NCBI RefSeq assembly: GCF_018069625.1
Contig: NZ_CP072941.1
Coordinates: 2,790,001-2,854,000, forward strand
DNA length: 64,000 bases
Direction of reading: 5' to 3'
From: Streptomyces yatensis
Lineage (GTDB): Bacteria; Actinomycetota; Actinomycetes; Streptomycetales; Streptomycetaceae
The translations under genes were made by a program, and so were the position numbers. This document shows, piece after piece, positions 45,381 through 54,428 of this stretch (the first letter of the stretch is position 1; each line of letters begins with the position of its first letter). The notes beneath the pieces were generated by a model. It searched no databases and was not told the DNA's origin. It saw only the letters and a list, made by a program, of their open reading frames with translations.

Positions 45381-46868
45381 TCAGGGCACGCGTTCGGTGG
45401 GGCGGTCTGTGGTGGGTTCGGGGGTGGGGGCTGCCGGGTCGCGGGGGCGGGGGGCGGTGGTGAGGAGGCCCAGGGTCGCGATGGCGAGGCCGCAGCCTGC
45501 CATGATCGCCCAGCCCAGATGGCTGGCCCCGGGGAAGCCGGAGGCGAAGGGGCCGTGCACCCGGGCGGTGGAGACCGAGCCGAGGACGGCGACGCCGAGG
45601 GCCGCCCCCACCTGGCGGCCGGTGGAGGTGACCGCGGCGGCCACCCCCGCCTGGGAGCGCGGCATCCCGGACACGGCCGAGTAGGTGAGCGGGGCGTCGA
45701 GCATGCCGAAGCCGATGCCGAACGCCACGTAGGCGATCACGAGGTACCAGATGGGGGTGTCCGCGCCCACCTGGGTCAGCAGCAGCCCGCACCCCGCCGT
45801 ACCGGCCCCGGCGATCACCATGGGGATACGCGGGCCGCGGGCGCCGACGATACGGCCCGCGAGCGGTGAGGAGACCAGCGTCATGGCCGCCATCGGCAGC
45901 GTGAGCAGCCCGGTGTGCAGCGGGGAGAAGTCCCGTACGTCCTGCAGATACAGGGCGTTGAGGAAAAGGAACCCGGCGAGCGCGGCGAAACCGCACACCG
46001 CCGAGGCGATGGCGCCGCTGAAGGAGGGGCTGCGGAAGAAGCGGACGTCCAGCAGCGGTTCGGCGCGGCGCAGTTCATAGCGGATGAGGGTGGCGGCGGC
46101 GACGGCCGCGACGGTGAAGCAGCCGATGATCTGCGCCGAGCCCCAGCCCCTGACCGGGCCCTCGATGATGCCGAAGGTGAGCGTCGCGAACAGCACGATC
46201 ACCAGCAGCTGTCCCACCGGATCGAGCCGGCGCGGCCGCGGGGCCTTGGACTCGGGGACGAACAGCGCGGTGAGGACGAGGGCGAGGGCGGCGACCGGGA
46301 GGTTGACCCAGAAGACGGCCTGCCAGCCGGTCGAGTCCACCAGCGCGCCGCCGACGACGGGCCCCAGCGCGATGCTCACCCCCGCGACCGCGCCCCAGAG
46401 CCCGATCGCCCTGGCCCGCTCCTTGAGGTCGGTGAAGGTGTTGGCGATGATCGAGACCGCGACGGGGTTGAGCATGGCCCCGCCCATGGCCTGCACCATC
46501 CGGAAGGCGATCAGCGAACCGGTGTCGGTGGCGAGCCCGCACAGCAGTGACCCCAGGCTGAACAGCAGCAGCCCGGTCTGGAAGGTCCGGCGCCTGCCGA
46601 ACCGGTCGGCCATGGAGCCGGAGAGCATCAGCAGGCTGGCGAGCACCACGGTGTAGGAGTCCACCGTCCACTGCAGTCCCGAGGGCGAGGCGTCCAGATC
46701 CTCCTGGATGGACGGCAGGGCGAGATTCACGATGGTGGTGTCGAGGCCCACCATGAACAGGCTGATGCAGCAGATCCCCAGGATCAGCCACTTATGGCGG
46801 TGGTGCGGCGGCGGACCGTCTTCGCCGTCCGCGTCGCCCGGGGTGGCTTGGCTCATGGAGCCGGCCAT
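45381..46868 (-). CDS. DHA2-family MFS transporter (14 TM)
   Basis: A 495-residue drug:proton antiporter type exporter. Helix 1 has VGLDTTIVNLALPSIQEDL, the helix 2-3 loop GSMADRFGRRRTF, and helix 5 the antiporter motif GPVVGGALVD; 14 hydrophobic helices can be counted. The N-terminus is a His/Pro-rich cytosolic tail and the C-terminus a PTPEPTTDRPTE tail. It follows the O-methyltransferase gene by 102 bp in the same direction, so it may export or protect against a methylated metabolite. The substrate is unknown. Confidence 0.9.
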   Translation of the reverse strand: MAGSMSQATPGDADGEDGPPPHHRHKWLILGICCISLFMVGLDTTIVNLALPSIQEDLDASPSGLQWTVDSYTVVLASLLMLSGSMADRFGRRRTFQTGLLLFSLGSLLCGLATDTGSLIAFRMVQAMGGAMLNPVAVSIIANTFTDLKERARAIGLWGAVAGVSIALGPVVGGALVDSTGWQAVFWVNLPVAALALVLTALFVPESKAPRPRRLDPVGQLLVIVLFATLTFGIIEGPVRGWGSAQIIGCFTVAAVAAATLIRYELRRAEPLLDVRFFRSPSFSGAIASAVCGFAALAGFLFLNALYLQDVRDFSPLHTGLLTLPMAAMTLVSSPLAGRIVGARGPRIPMVIAGAGTAGCGLLLTQVGADTPIWYLVIAYVAFGIGFGMLDAPLTYSAVSGMPRSQAGVAAAVTSTGRQVGAALGVAVLGSVSTARVHGPFASGFPGASHLGWAIMAGCGLAIATLGLLTTAPRPRDPAAPTPEPTTDRPTERVP

Positions 46869-46970
46869 GGTTCGCCTCCTGATCGGGGCGGGTCATGCCC
46901 CGGCGCACGGACCGCTGCGACCTCCGCATCGAAGGGTCCGCCCGCCGGGGTGCCTCGCCCGGGTTCCGGA

Positions 46971-48008
46971 CTATGCCTTGCGGCCGGTGATCACGACGGT
47001 GTCCGCGCCGAGGGGCAGCCGTCCGGTGGGCTCGAAGCCCACCGTGCGGAACCACTCCTCGTACTCGGCGCCCGTGTAGACCATGCCCTCGCCGGAGGCG
47101 ATGGTGTGGAAGTAGGCGGACAGCATCGCCGCCCGCTCGGGCCCGGTGCCGTCGTCGTCCTGGCGCGGGGTGACCACGTAGATCCGGCCGCCGGGCGGGA
47201 GGGCGCGGGCGGCCTTGGCGAGCAGTTCCTGGATCCGCTCGGCGGACCAGATCTCCAGGAAGTGGGCGAAGAGCACTCCGTCGCAGCCGGTCGGGAACTC
47301 GTCGTGGAAGGCGTCGAGGCTCACCGCCCGCACCCGGTCGGCCAGCCCGAGCTTCCCGATCTTCTCGTTGGCTGCGGTGGCCACGGAGGGCAGATCGGCG
47401 ATGGTGATGCGCAGGTCCGGCCAGCGGGCGGCGAGGTTGCCGGCGTTGATGGCCGTTCCGCCGCCGATGTCCAGGAGGTGGCCGCACCCCGAGAGGTCCA
47501 GCTTCTCGCCCAGTTCGGCGCCCACGAGCCTGCTCACCGACGACATCATGGTGTGGAATGTGGTCTCCAGCTCGGGATTTTCGGCGAGCCGCCCGTAGAG
47601 GGTGGGCGCCGTTCCCGGAATTTCCCGCCGCAGACCGAGGTTGGTGTCTTCCTTGAGGGATTCACAGAACCAGGCCATCGCCCGGTAGATACCGTGCTGT
47701 TCCCAGGGAATGTTGGAGGCGGGCGCCTCGTCGAAGTTTGCGGTCAGCGGCTTCGAGAGCGGGGTGGTGTGGTAACCCTCGCCGTCCTTGTGCAAAAGCC
47801 CGAATACCGTACAGCCGAGAAGGAGGATGCGGGTGGGCTGCTCCTTGAGGTCCAGCCGTGCGGCGATCTCCCGCACGGCCAGACCCGGTTCCTTCTCCAC
47901 CAACGCGAAGAGCCCCAACTGGAATCCCGCGCTCAGGAACTGAAACCGATAGTGGGCCTTGTAGAGCCCTCTGAGCTCCACATCTATCGGTACCTCGGTT
48001 TGTGTCAT
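46971..48008 (-). CDS. O-methyltransferase family 2 (dimerising, SAM-dependent)
   Basis: A 345-residue protein. Residues about 10-95 form the winged-helix dimerisation domain (LGLFALVEKEPGLAVREIAARLDL); the catalytic domain has DIGGGTAINAGNLAARWPDL as SAM motif I and AHFLEIWSAERIQELL downstream. Such enzymes methylate phenols, carboxylates or small natural products. The catalytic His typical of plant-like O-methyltransferases is not obvious. The ATG at 48006-48008 is chosen over an upstream one. It pairs with the MFS exporter downstream. The role is unknown. Confidence 0.86.
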   Translation of the reverse strand: MTQTEVPIDVELRGLYKAHYRFQFLSAGFQLGLFALVEKEPGLAVREIAARLDLKEQPTRILLLGCTVFGLLHKDGEGYHTTPLSKPLTANFDEAPASNIPWEQHGIYRAMAWFCESLKEDTNLGLRREIPGTAPTLYGRLAENPELETTFHTMMSSVSRLVGAELGEKLDLSGCGHLLDIGGGTAINAGNLAARWPDLRITIADLPSVATAANEKIGKLGLADRVRAVSLDAFHDEFPTGCDGVLFAHFLEIWSAERIQELLAKAARALPPGGRIYVVTPRQDDDGTGPERAAMLSAYFHTIASGEGMVYTGAEYEEWFRTVGFEPTGRLPLGADTVVITGRKA

Positions 48009-48095
48009 GCCCAACCCTTCTCTGACAAGGAGTCGTTCAGCCGACGGCACATCAGAGCACAAAATCCGAGGTGATTGTAACCATGTTCGAAGGTT

Positions 48096-49646
48096 TCAGG
48101 GGGCGGGAGCGTCTTTTGTTCGCCGGGCCCCGACGGGCAGCATCAGGGCCGTATACAGGACCAATGAAGCCCCGAGTCCGACCGCCCATCCATAGTCGGC
48201 GAGCGGCCGAAGAAACGGAATTAACCCTTCCTTGGGAAAAGGCCCTTTGCCGGGCTGGGAGGCGGAACCGCCCACCGCGAGCACACCGCCCACCACGAAG
48301 GCGACAACCGCCCGCCAGTTCCAACCGGATGCATACCAATAGCGCCCTTTGGTCCGATACAGATCGGCGAGATCGAGAACGGTACGGCGAATGATCCAGT
48401 AGTCGGCGATCAGGACGCCCGCGACCGTGCCGAGCAGTCCGCCGACCACCCCGAGCCAGGTGAAGATGTACAGCTCGGGGGTGGAGGTGAGCTTCCAGGG
48501 GAAGATGAGCACCCCGACGATGCCGGTGATCAGCGCCCCGGTACGGAAGGTGATGAACTTCGGCGCGAGATTGGCCAGGTCGTACGCGGGCGAGACCACA
48601 TTGGCCGCGATATTGACCGAGACGGTGGCGATCAGCACCGTGACCAGCGCGAAGAGCAGGCCGAAGACATTGTCCGCCTTGCCCGCGAGCGCCACCGGGT
48701 CCCAGATCGGCTCCCCGTAGACCGCCTCGGAACCGGAGGTCACGAAGACCGACAGCAGTGCGAAGGCGGTCATGGTGGTGGGCAGCCCCAGCGTCTGGCC
48801 CCACACCTGGGCCCGCTGCCCCGCGCCGAAGCGGGTGAAGTCGGGGATGTTCAGCGAGAGGGTGGACCAGAAGCCGATCATGCCCATCAGGGCGGGGAAG
48901 AAGACCGGCCAGAAGTCGCTGCCCCAGCCCAGCCGGGAGGGCTGGTCGAGCAGCGAGCCGAAGCCGCCCGCCTTGTCCGCGATCCACACCAGCAGCACCA
49001 CGGCTCCGACGAGGACGAAGGGCGCGGCCCAGTTCTCGAAGCGGCGCAGGGTCTCCATGCCGCGGTAGATGATGGCCAGCTCCAGCACCCAGAAGACGAG
49101 GAAGCACAGCCACAGCGTCCAGGGGTAACCGGCGATCTCCCCGGCCCTCTCCCAGCCGCCCCCGACGACCTTGCCCAGCAGGATGTAGATGCCCTGCCCG
49201 CCGATCCAGGTCTGGATGCCGAACCAGGCACAGGCCACGGCGGCGCGGATCAGCGCCGGGAGGTTGGCGCCGCGCAGCCCGAAGGAGGCGCGGGCCAGCA
49301 CGGGGAAGGGGATGCCGTACTTGGGCCCGGCGTGGCCGGTGAGCAGCATCGGCAGCAGGACGACGACATTGGCGACGGCGATGGTGAAGACGGCCTGCTT
49401 CCAGTCCATGCCGAGCGCGACCAGGCCGGAGGCGAGCGTCCAGGAGGGGATGTTGTGGGCCATGCCCACCCACAGCGCGGTGAAGTTGTAGGTGGTCCAG
49501 CGGCGTTCGGCCACCGGCACCGGGCGCAGGTCCTCGTTGCTGAAGCGGTGGTCGTCCAGGGTCGCACCGGGCGGCAGCTCCACCCGGCCGTCGGGGTGGG
49601 AGGTGACCGGGTCCGGCTCGGCAGGGGGCGGTGCGGTAGCGGTCAT
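48096..49646 (-). CDS. NCS1-family nucleobase/hydantoin:cation symporter
   Basis: A 516-residue permease with about 12 membrane helices. NCS1 features are RRWTTYNFTALWVGMAHNIPSW in helix 1, ARASFGLRGANLPALIRA, IGGQGIYIL and FWSTLSLNIPDFTRFG. It imports uracil, allantoin, hydantoin or similar rings with Na or H. It lies 142 bp after the F420-type oxidoreductase gene of the pyrimidine catabolic cluster, same direction, so a uracil/thymine or hydantoin substrate is likely. The 142-bp gap contains inverted repeats around CGTTCG/CGAACG. Confidence 0.9.
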   Translation of the reverse strand: MTATAPPPAEPDPVTSHPDGRVELPPGATLDDHRFSNEDLRPVPVAERRWTTYNFTALWVGMAHNIPSWTLASGLVALGMDWKQAVFTIAVANVVVLLPMLLTGHAGPKYGIPFPVLARASFGLRGANLPALIRAAVACAWFGIQTWIGGQGIYILLGKVVGGGWERAGEIAGYPWTLWLCFLVFWVLELAIIYRGMETLRRFENWAAPFVLVGAVVLLVWIADKAGGFGSLLDQPSRLGWGSDFWPVFFPALMGMIGFWSTLSLNIPDFTRFGAGQRAQVWGQTLGLPTTMTAFALLSVFVTSGSEAVYGEPIWDPVALAGKADNVFGLLFALVTVLIATVSVNIAANVVSPAYDLANLAPKFITFRTGALITGIVGVLIFPWKLTSTPELYIFTWLGVVGGLLGTVAGVLIADYWIIRRTVLDLADLYRTKGRYWYASGWNWRAVVAFVVGGVLAVGGSASQPGKGPFPKEGLIPFLRPLADYGWAVGLGASLVLYTALMLPVGARRTKDAPAP

Positions 49647-49788
49647 GGGGACCCTCTTCGTTCGTACGGAAGGTGTCGGGGAGTGCGGAACGAACGAGGG
49701 CCGTACGGGGCCCGGGTGCCGGCCGGTGGTGGGCCGGCCGGCGGATGTGGTGTTCGGACGTACGGGCGCTCGGCTGAGGTTCAGCCGG

Positions 49789-50790
49789 TCAGCCGGTCAG
49801 CGCGGGGATGACCCGCTCGCCGTACGCGTCGAGCGTGCGCTCCTTCGCGTCATGCATCGCATAGACGGCGAACTGGTCGACTCCCAGGGCGCGCAGCCGC
49901 TCCAGCTTCTCGACATGCGCCTCGGCCGGGCCGAGCAGACAGAACCGGTCGACGATCTCATCGGGGACGAAGGCCGTGTCCGGATTGCCGCTGCGGCCGT
50001 GGTGCGCGTAGTCGTACCCCTGCCGCTCCTTGATGTACGCGGTCAGGGACTCGGGGACGGCGCCGGAGTGCTCGCCGTAGCGGGACACCAGGTCGGCCAC
50101 ATGGTTGCCGACCATGCCGCCGAACCAGCGGCACTGCTCACGGGCGTGGGCCAGGTCGTCGCCGACATACGCCGGGGCGGCGACACAGATGGTGACCGCG
50201 TCCGGATCCCGCCCGGCCTCGGCGGCGGCGGTGCGCACCGCCTTGACCATCCACTCCGTCAGGAACGGGTCGGCGAGCTGCAGGATGAAACCGTCGGCCT
50301 TCTGCCCGGCCAGCGCGAGCGCCTTGGGGCCGTACGCCGCCATCCACACCGGCAGCCTGCTGTCCTCGATCCAGGGGATGTGCATCCGGCTGCCGTCCAC
50401 GACGGCCTCCCTGCCCTCCGCCAGCTCGCGGATGGCGTCGATGGCCTCGCCGAGGCGGGCGAGGGTGTTGGGCTTGCGCCCGGCCACCCGCAGCGCGGAG
50501 TCACCGCGGCCGATACCGCAGACCGTGCGGTTGCCGTACATCTCGTTGAGGGTGGCGAAGGTGGAGGCGGTCACCTCCCAGGTGCGGGTGCCCGGGTTGG
50601 TGACCATGGGGCCGACGATCAGCCGCTCGGTGCGGGCCAGGATCTGGCTGTAGATGACGAACGGCTCCTGCCACAGCACGGCGGAGTCGAAGGTCCAGCC
50701 GTAGCCGAAGCCGTTGCGCTCGGCGCGGCGCATCAGCTCGACGACGGCCGAGGCGGGTGGATCGGTCTGCAGCACGAGTCCGAAGTCCAT
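49789..50790 (-). CDS. LLM-class F420-dependent oxidoreductase (TIGR03842-like)
   Basis: A 333-residue TIM-barrel flavin/F420 oxidoreductase of the luciferase-like group (MDFGLVLQTDPPASAVVELM, YGWTFDSAVLWQEPFVIYSQ, GPMVTNPGTRTWEVTAS, GIGRGDSALRVAGRKP, PVWMAAYGPKALALAGQKADGF). This subgroup is repeatedly found beside dihydropyrimidinase genes. Here it takes the place where a dihydropyrimidine dehydrogenase would be expected. It may reduce the pyrimidine ring with F420H2 or oxidise a hydantoin; neither is shown. It starts 14 bp after the dihydropyrimidinase stop. Confidence 0.86.
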   Translation of the reverse strand: MDFGLVLQTDPPASAVVELMRRAERNGFGYGWTFDSAVLWQEPFVIYSQILARTERLIVGPMVTNPGTRTWEVTASTFATLNEMYGNRTVCGIGRGDSALRVAGRKPNTLARLGEAIDAIRELAEGREAVVDGSRMHIPWIEDSRLPVWMAAYGPKALALAGQKADGFILQLADPFLTEWMVKAVRTAAAEAGRDPDAVTICVAAPAYVGDDLAHAREQCRWFGGMVGNHVADLVSRYGEHSGAVPESLTAYIKERQGYDYAHHGRSGNPDTAFVPDEIVDRFCLLGPAEAHVEKLERLRALGVDQFAVYAMHDAKERTLDAYGERVIPALTG

Positions 50791-50804
50791 GCTCGCTCCC
50801 TGGC

Positions 50805-52205
50805 TCAGCTGAGGTACTGACAGGTGTCGCGGATGAGGAACTGGCCGTGCCCGGCACGCCCGGTGTATTCGCGCCGGTCGATGACGGGGACACCGCGCGA
50901 CAGTACGGTCTCGACCTGCCCGGTGATCCGCTTGCCCTCGTACGCCGAATAGTCGACGTCCATGTGGTGGGTCTCGGCGGACAGGGTCTGCTGGGCCGCC
51001 GGATCGTAGACGACGATGTCGGCGTCGGTCCCGGGCGCGATGGTGCCCTTCCGCGGATAGAGGCCGAACATCCTGGCCGGGGTGGCGCAGGCGATCTCGA
51101 TCCAGCGGCGGCGGGAGATATGGCCGTCCACCACGGCCTGGTGGAGCAGGTCCATCCGGTGCTCCACGCCCGGCATCCCATTGGGGATCTTGGAGAAGTC
51201 GCCCCGGCCCAGCTCCTTCTGCCCGGTGAAGCAGAACGGGCAGTGGTCGGTGGAGACCACCTGGAGGTCGTTGGTCCGCAGCCCCCGCCAGAGCGCGGCC
51301 TGGTGCTCGACGGGCCGAAGCGGTGTGGAGCAGACGTACTTGGCGCCCTCGAAGTCCGGCTCGGCGAGGTTGTCCGTGGACAGGAACAGATACTGCGGAC
51401 AGGTCTCGCCGAACACCGGAAGCCCCAGGTCACGCGCCTGTGTCAGCTCCGCGAGGGCCTCCTGGGCCGACACATGGACGACATACAGCGGGGCGCCGGC
51501 CACCCGGGCGAGCTGGATGGCGCGATGGGTGGCCTCCGACTCCAGCAGCGCCTTACGGACCTCACCGTGGTAGCGGGGGTCGGTCCTGCCCTCGGCCAGG
51601 GCCTGTTCCACCAGGACGTCGATGGCGATGCCGTTCTCGGCGTGCATCATGATCAGCCCGGCGTTGGCGGAGGCGCGCTGCATGGCCCGCAGGATCTGCC
51701 CGTCGTCGCTGTAGAAGACCCCCGGGTAGGCCATGAACAGCTTGAAGCTGGTCACGCCCTCCCCCACCAGGAGGTCCATCTCCTTGAGCGCGCTCTCGTT
51801 CACATCGGAGAGGATCATGTGGAAGCCGTAGTCGATGGCGCAGTTGCCGCGCGCCTTGAGGTGCCAGGCGTCCAGCCCCTCGCGCAGGGTGTGGCCCACC
51901 GTCTGGATGGCGAAGTCCACGATGGTGGTGGTGCCGCCCCAGGCCGCCGCCCGGGTGCCGGTCTCGAAGGTGTCGGAGGCGAAGGTGCCGCCGAACGGCA
52001 TCTCCATATGGGTGTGGCCGTCGACCCCGCCCGGGATGACGTACTTGCCGGTGGCGTCGATCGTACGGTCGGCCGTCCAGCCCTGGGCGTACGCGCTGCC
52101 GGACGAGGCGAGGGCGGCGACCTTCCCGTCCTCGACCAGCACATCGGCCAGGGTCTCCTCGGCGGCGGTGATGACCAGCCCGCCGCGGATCACGGTACGG
52201 GACAT
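50805..52205 (-). CDS. pydB: Dihydropyrimidinase/hydantoinase
   Basis: A 466-residue zinc amidohydrolase opening the dihydropyrimidine (or hydantoin) ring to the N-carbamoyl amino acid. Metal ligands are H64 and H66 in VDGHTHMEMP; K155 in GVTSFKLFMAYPG is the expected carboxylated lysine; further ligands lie in MHAENG and HVSAQEAL, and the Asp in STDHCPF. Typical length. The ATG overlaps the stop of the aminotransferase gene by 1 bp (TGATG), and the next gene follows after 14 bp. Confidence 0.93.
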   Translation of the reverse strand: MSRTVIRGGLVITAAEETLADVLVEDGKVAALASSGSAYAQGWTADRTIDATGKYVIPGGVDGHTHMEMPFGGTFASDTFETGTRAAAWGGTTTIVDFAIQTVGHTLREGLDAWHLKARGNCAIDYGFHMILSDVNESALKEMDLLVGEGVTSFKLFMAYPGVFYSDDGQILRAMQRASANAGLIMMHAENGIAIDVLVEQALAEGRTDPRYHGEVRKALLESEATHRAIQLARVAGAPLYVVHVSAQEALAELTQARDLGLPVFGETCPQYLFLSTDNLAEPDFEGAKYVCSTPLRPVEHQAALWRGLRTNDLQVVSTDHCPFCFTGQKELGRGDFSKIPNGMPGVEHRMDLLHQAVVDGHISRRRWIEIACATPARMFGLYPRKGTIAPGTDADIVVYDPAAQQTLSAETHHMDVDYSAYEGKRITGQVETVLSRGVPVIDRREYTGRAGHGQFLIRDTCQYLS

Positions 52206-53542
52206 CAGCTCACGCTCCTTCCGGACCGGGTGGTCTTCAGAGCGGCCTCGAGGATCTCCGCGCCCTCCTCGGCCTCCGCCACGGTGAGGCTGAGGGGCGG
52301 GGCGATCCGCAGCACGCTGCTGTTGTGTCCGCCGCCCTTGCCGATGAGCAGCCCGCCCTCCCGGGCGGCCTCAAGAACGGCGGACGCGCCCTCGGGATAC
52401 GGGTCGCCGGTGCCCGGTTCGACCAGCTCGATGCCGATCATCAGCCCCCGGCCGCGGACCTCGCGCACGGTGTCCAGACCGGCGCAGGCGGCGCGCAGCC
52501 GCTCGATCAGCAGCCCGCCGACCCGGCGGGCGTTGCCCTGCAGATCGTGTTCGACCAGGTGGGTGAGGTTGGCCAGACCGGCGGCCATGGTGATGGGGCT
52601 GCCGCCGAAGGTGGAGATGGAGTTGGCGCCCAGGCAGTTCATGACCTCGGCGCGGGCCACGACACCGCCGATCGACATGCCGTTGCCGATGCCCTTGGCG
52701 AAGGTGAGGATGTCGGGCGGCCCGGAGCGGTCGTGTGCCTGCCAGCCCCAGAAGTGGTCGCCGGTGCGGCCCCAGCCGGTCTGCACCTCATCGGTGATCC
52801 ACAGAATGCCGTGCCGGTCGAGCACCTCGCGGAAGGCGGCGAACAGCCCGTCGGGCGGGGAGGTGAAGCCGCCGACGCCCTGGATCGGCTCGGCGATCAG
52901 CGCGGCGACATTGCCGTGCGCCTGGCCGAGGACGTCCTCGAGATCGGCCACGCACGCCTTGATGTACTCCCCGTCGGACAGCCCGGCGAACGGCCCCCGG
53001 GTGCGCACCCCGCCATGGACGTACAGCGTCTGCAGCGGGGACAGGCTGGTCGGCGACCAGCCGCGGTTGCCGGTGATGCCGACGGCCGAGAAGGAACGGC
53101 CGTGGTAGCTGTTGCGCATCGCCAGGATCTGGTTGGAGCGGCGGTAGGTGGTGGCGAGCAGCAGGGCCGTGTCATTGGCCTCGGTGCCGGAGGTGGTGAA
53201 GAAGACCCGCGCGTCCGGGATGCCGGACAGCGTGGCCACCCGCTCGGCCAGGTCGACCATGGGCCGGTCGAGGTAGAGCGTGGAGGTGTGCAGGATCCGG
53301 CCCGCCTGCTCGCTGATGGCCTTGGTGACCTCGGGGAGGGCGTGCGCGGTCATGGTGGTGAGGATGCCGCCGAAGAAGTCGAGGTAGCGGTTGCCCTCGG
53401 CGTCCCAGACGTGGCGGCCCTCGCCGTGGGTGATCTCGATGGGGCGCTGGTAGTAGACGGCGAGCCAGTCGGGGAGCACGGCCTGGTGCCGTGTGTAGAG
53501 GGCCGCGTGCGGACCGCGGTCGGCATCGGTGCTGCTGCTCAT
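52205..53542 (-). CDS. Class III PLP aminotransferase (probable beta-alanine/3-aminoisobutyrate transaminase)
   Basis: A 445-residue pyridoxal-phosphate enzyme. The Schiff-base Lys is K283 in FAKGIGNGMSIGG, the PLP ring Asp is D251 in WITDEVQTGWGRTG, and the phosphate loop is TSGTEAND. In this operon it should deaminate beta-alanine or 3-aminoisobutyrate, products of the amidohydrolase, to malonate-semialdehydes. The ATG at 53540-53542 overlaps the amidohydrolase stop (ATGA) and is preferred over an upstream ATG in that gene. Confidence 0.9.
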   Translation of the reverse strand: MSSSTDADRGPHAALYTRHQAVLPDWLAVYYQRPIEITHGEGRHVWDAEGNRYLDFFGGILTTMTAHALPEVTKAISEQAGRILHTSTLYLDRPMVDLAERVATLSGIPDARVFFTTSGTEANDTALLLATTYRRSNQILAMRNSYHGRSFSAVGITGNRGWSPTSLSPLQTLYVHGGVRTRGPFAGLSDGEYIKACVADLEDVLGQAHGNVAALIAEPIQGVGGFTSPPDGLFAAFREVLDRHGILWITDEVQTGWGRTGDHFWGWQAHDRSGPPDILTFAKGIGNGMSIGGVVARAEVMNCLGANSISTFGGSPITMAAGLANLTHLVEHDLQGNARRVGGLLIERLRAACAGLDTVREVRGRGLMIGIELVEPGTGDPYPEGASAVLEAAREGGLLIGKGGGHNSSVLRIAPPLSLTVAEAEEGAEILEAALKTTRSGRSVS

Positions 53543-54381
53543 GGCTTCACCAGCCCCTCGTAGGCGTCTGGGCGCCGGTCGCGGTAGAACGCCCACTGCT
53601 GCCGCACCTCGTCGATCAGGCCGAAATCGAGGTCGCGGACGATCAGCTCCTCCTCCTTGTCACTGGCCACGTCGCCGACGAACTGGCCGCGCGGATCGAC
53701 GAAGTAGCTGGTGCCGTAGAAGTCGTTGTCGCCGTACTCCTCGGTGCCGACGCGGTTGATCGCGGCGATGAAGTACTCGTTGGCGACGGCCGCGGCGGGC
53801 TGCTCCAGCTGCCAGAGGTAGGCCGACAGCCCGCGGGAGGTGGCCGAGGGGTTGTAGACCAGCTGCGCCCCCGCCAGGCCCAGCGCGCGCCAGCCCTCGG
53901 GGAAGTGGCGGTCGTAGCAGATGTACACCCCGACCCTGCCCACGGCGGTGTCGAACACCGGCCAGCCCACGTTTCCCGGCTTGAAGTAGTACTTCTCCCA
54001 GAACCCCTTGACCTGCGGGATGTGGTGCTTGCGGTACTTGCCCAGGTAGCTGCCGTCGGCGTCGATCACGGCCGCGGTGTTGTAGTAGAAGCCCGACTGC
54101 TCGACCTCGAAGACCGGCACCACGATCACCATGCCGGTCTCCCGCGCCAGCTCCCGCATCCGCCGCACGGTCGGCCCATCCGGCACCGGCTCCGCCCACC
54201 GGTAGTGCTCCGCCTCCTGCACCTGGCAGAAGTAGGGCGCGTTGAACACCTCCTGGAAGCCGATCACCTTGGCGCCCTGCGCGGCCGCCTGCCGGGCGTA
54301 CTCCTCATGCTTCGCGATCATCGATTCGGTATCGCCGGTCCAGGTGGCCTGGACGAGAGCGGCACGTACGAGGTTGGCCAT
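53539..54381 (-). CDS. pydC: Beta-ureidopropionase (nitrilase-superfamily N-carbamoyl-beta-alanine amidohydrolase)
   Basis: A 280-residue C-N hydrolase releasing beta-alanine, CO2 and NH3 from N-carbamoyl-beta-alanine. The triad is complete: E44 in GFQEVF, K118 in KYRKHHIP, C155 in YICYDRHFPEGW. AYLWQLEQPAAAVANEYF and INRVGTEEYGDNDFYGTSYF fit the beta-ureidopropionase branch. It is the first gene of the five-gene catabolic cluster; GAGGAG lies 6 nt before the ATG. A promoter with an overlapping palindrome is just upstream. Confidence 0.9.
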   Translation of the reverse strand: MANLVRAALVQATWTGDTESMIAKHEEYARQAAAQGAKVIGFQEVFNAPYFCQVQEAEHYRWAEPVPDGPTVRRMRELARETGMVIVVPVFEVEQSGFYYNTAAVIDADGSYLGKYRKHHIPQVKGFWEKYYFKPGNVGWPVFDTAVGRVGVYICYDRHFPEGWRALGLAGAQLVYNPSATSRGLSAYLWQLEQPAAAVANEYFIAAINRVGTEEYGDNDFYGTSYFVDPRGQFVGDVASDKEEELIVRDLDFGLIDEVRQQWAFYRDRRPDAYEGLVKP

Positions 54382-54399
54382 GATCAGCTCCTCAACCTG

Positions 54400-54428
54400 T
54401 GTCTACGCACGTAGAATCCGGCTGTGAA
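54400..54428 (-). promoter_or_regulatory. pyd cluster promoter with TCTACG-CA-CGTAGA operator
   Basis: On the minus strand TTCACA (54428-54423), a 17-bp spacer and TAGACA (54405-54400) form a promoter. The perfect inverted repeat TCTACGCACGTAGA (54402-54415) overlaps the -10 and spacer, the classic place for a repressor. No regulator gene is encoded next to the cluster. Confidence 0.6.

Noticed and set aside
44510..45996. Overlapping long ORFs in the GC-rich repeat tract
   Set aside because: They encode only Gly/Pro/Ala/Arg repeats in several frames and have no ribosome-binding site.
46971..48008. Methyltransferase plus exporter as a natural-product gene cluster
   Set aside because: No core biosynthetic gene (PKS, NRPS, terpene or RiPP) lies within reach.
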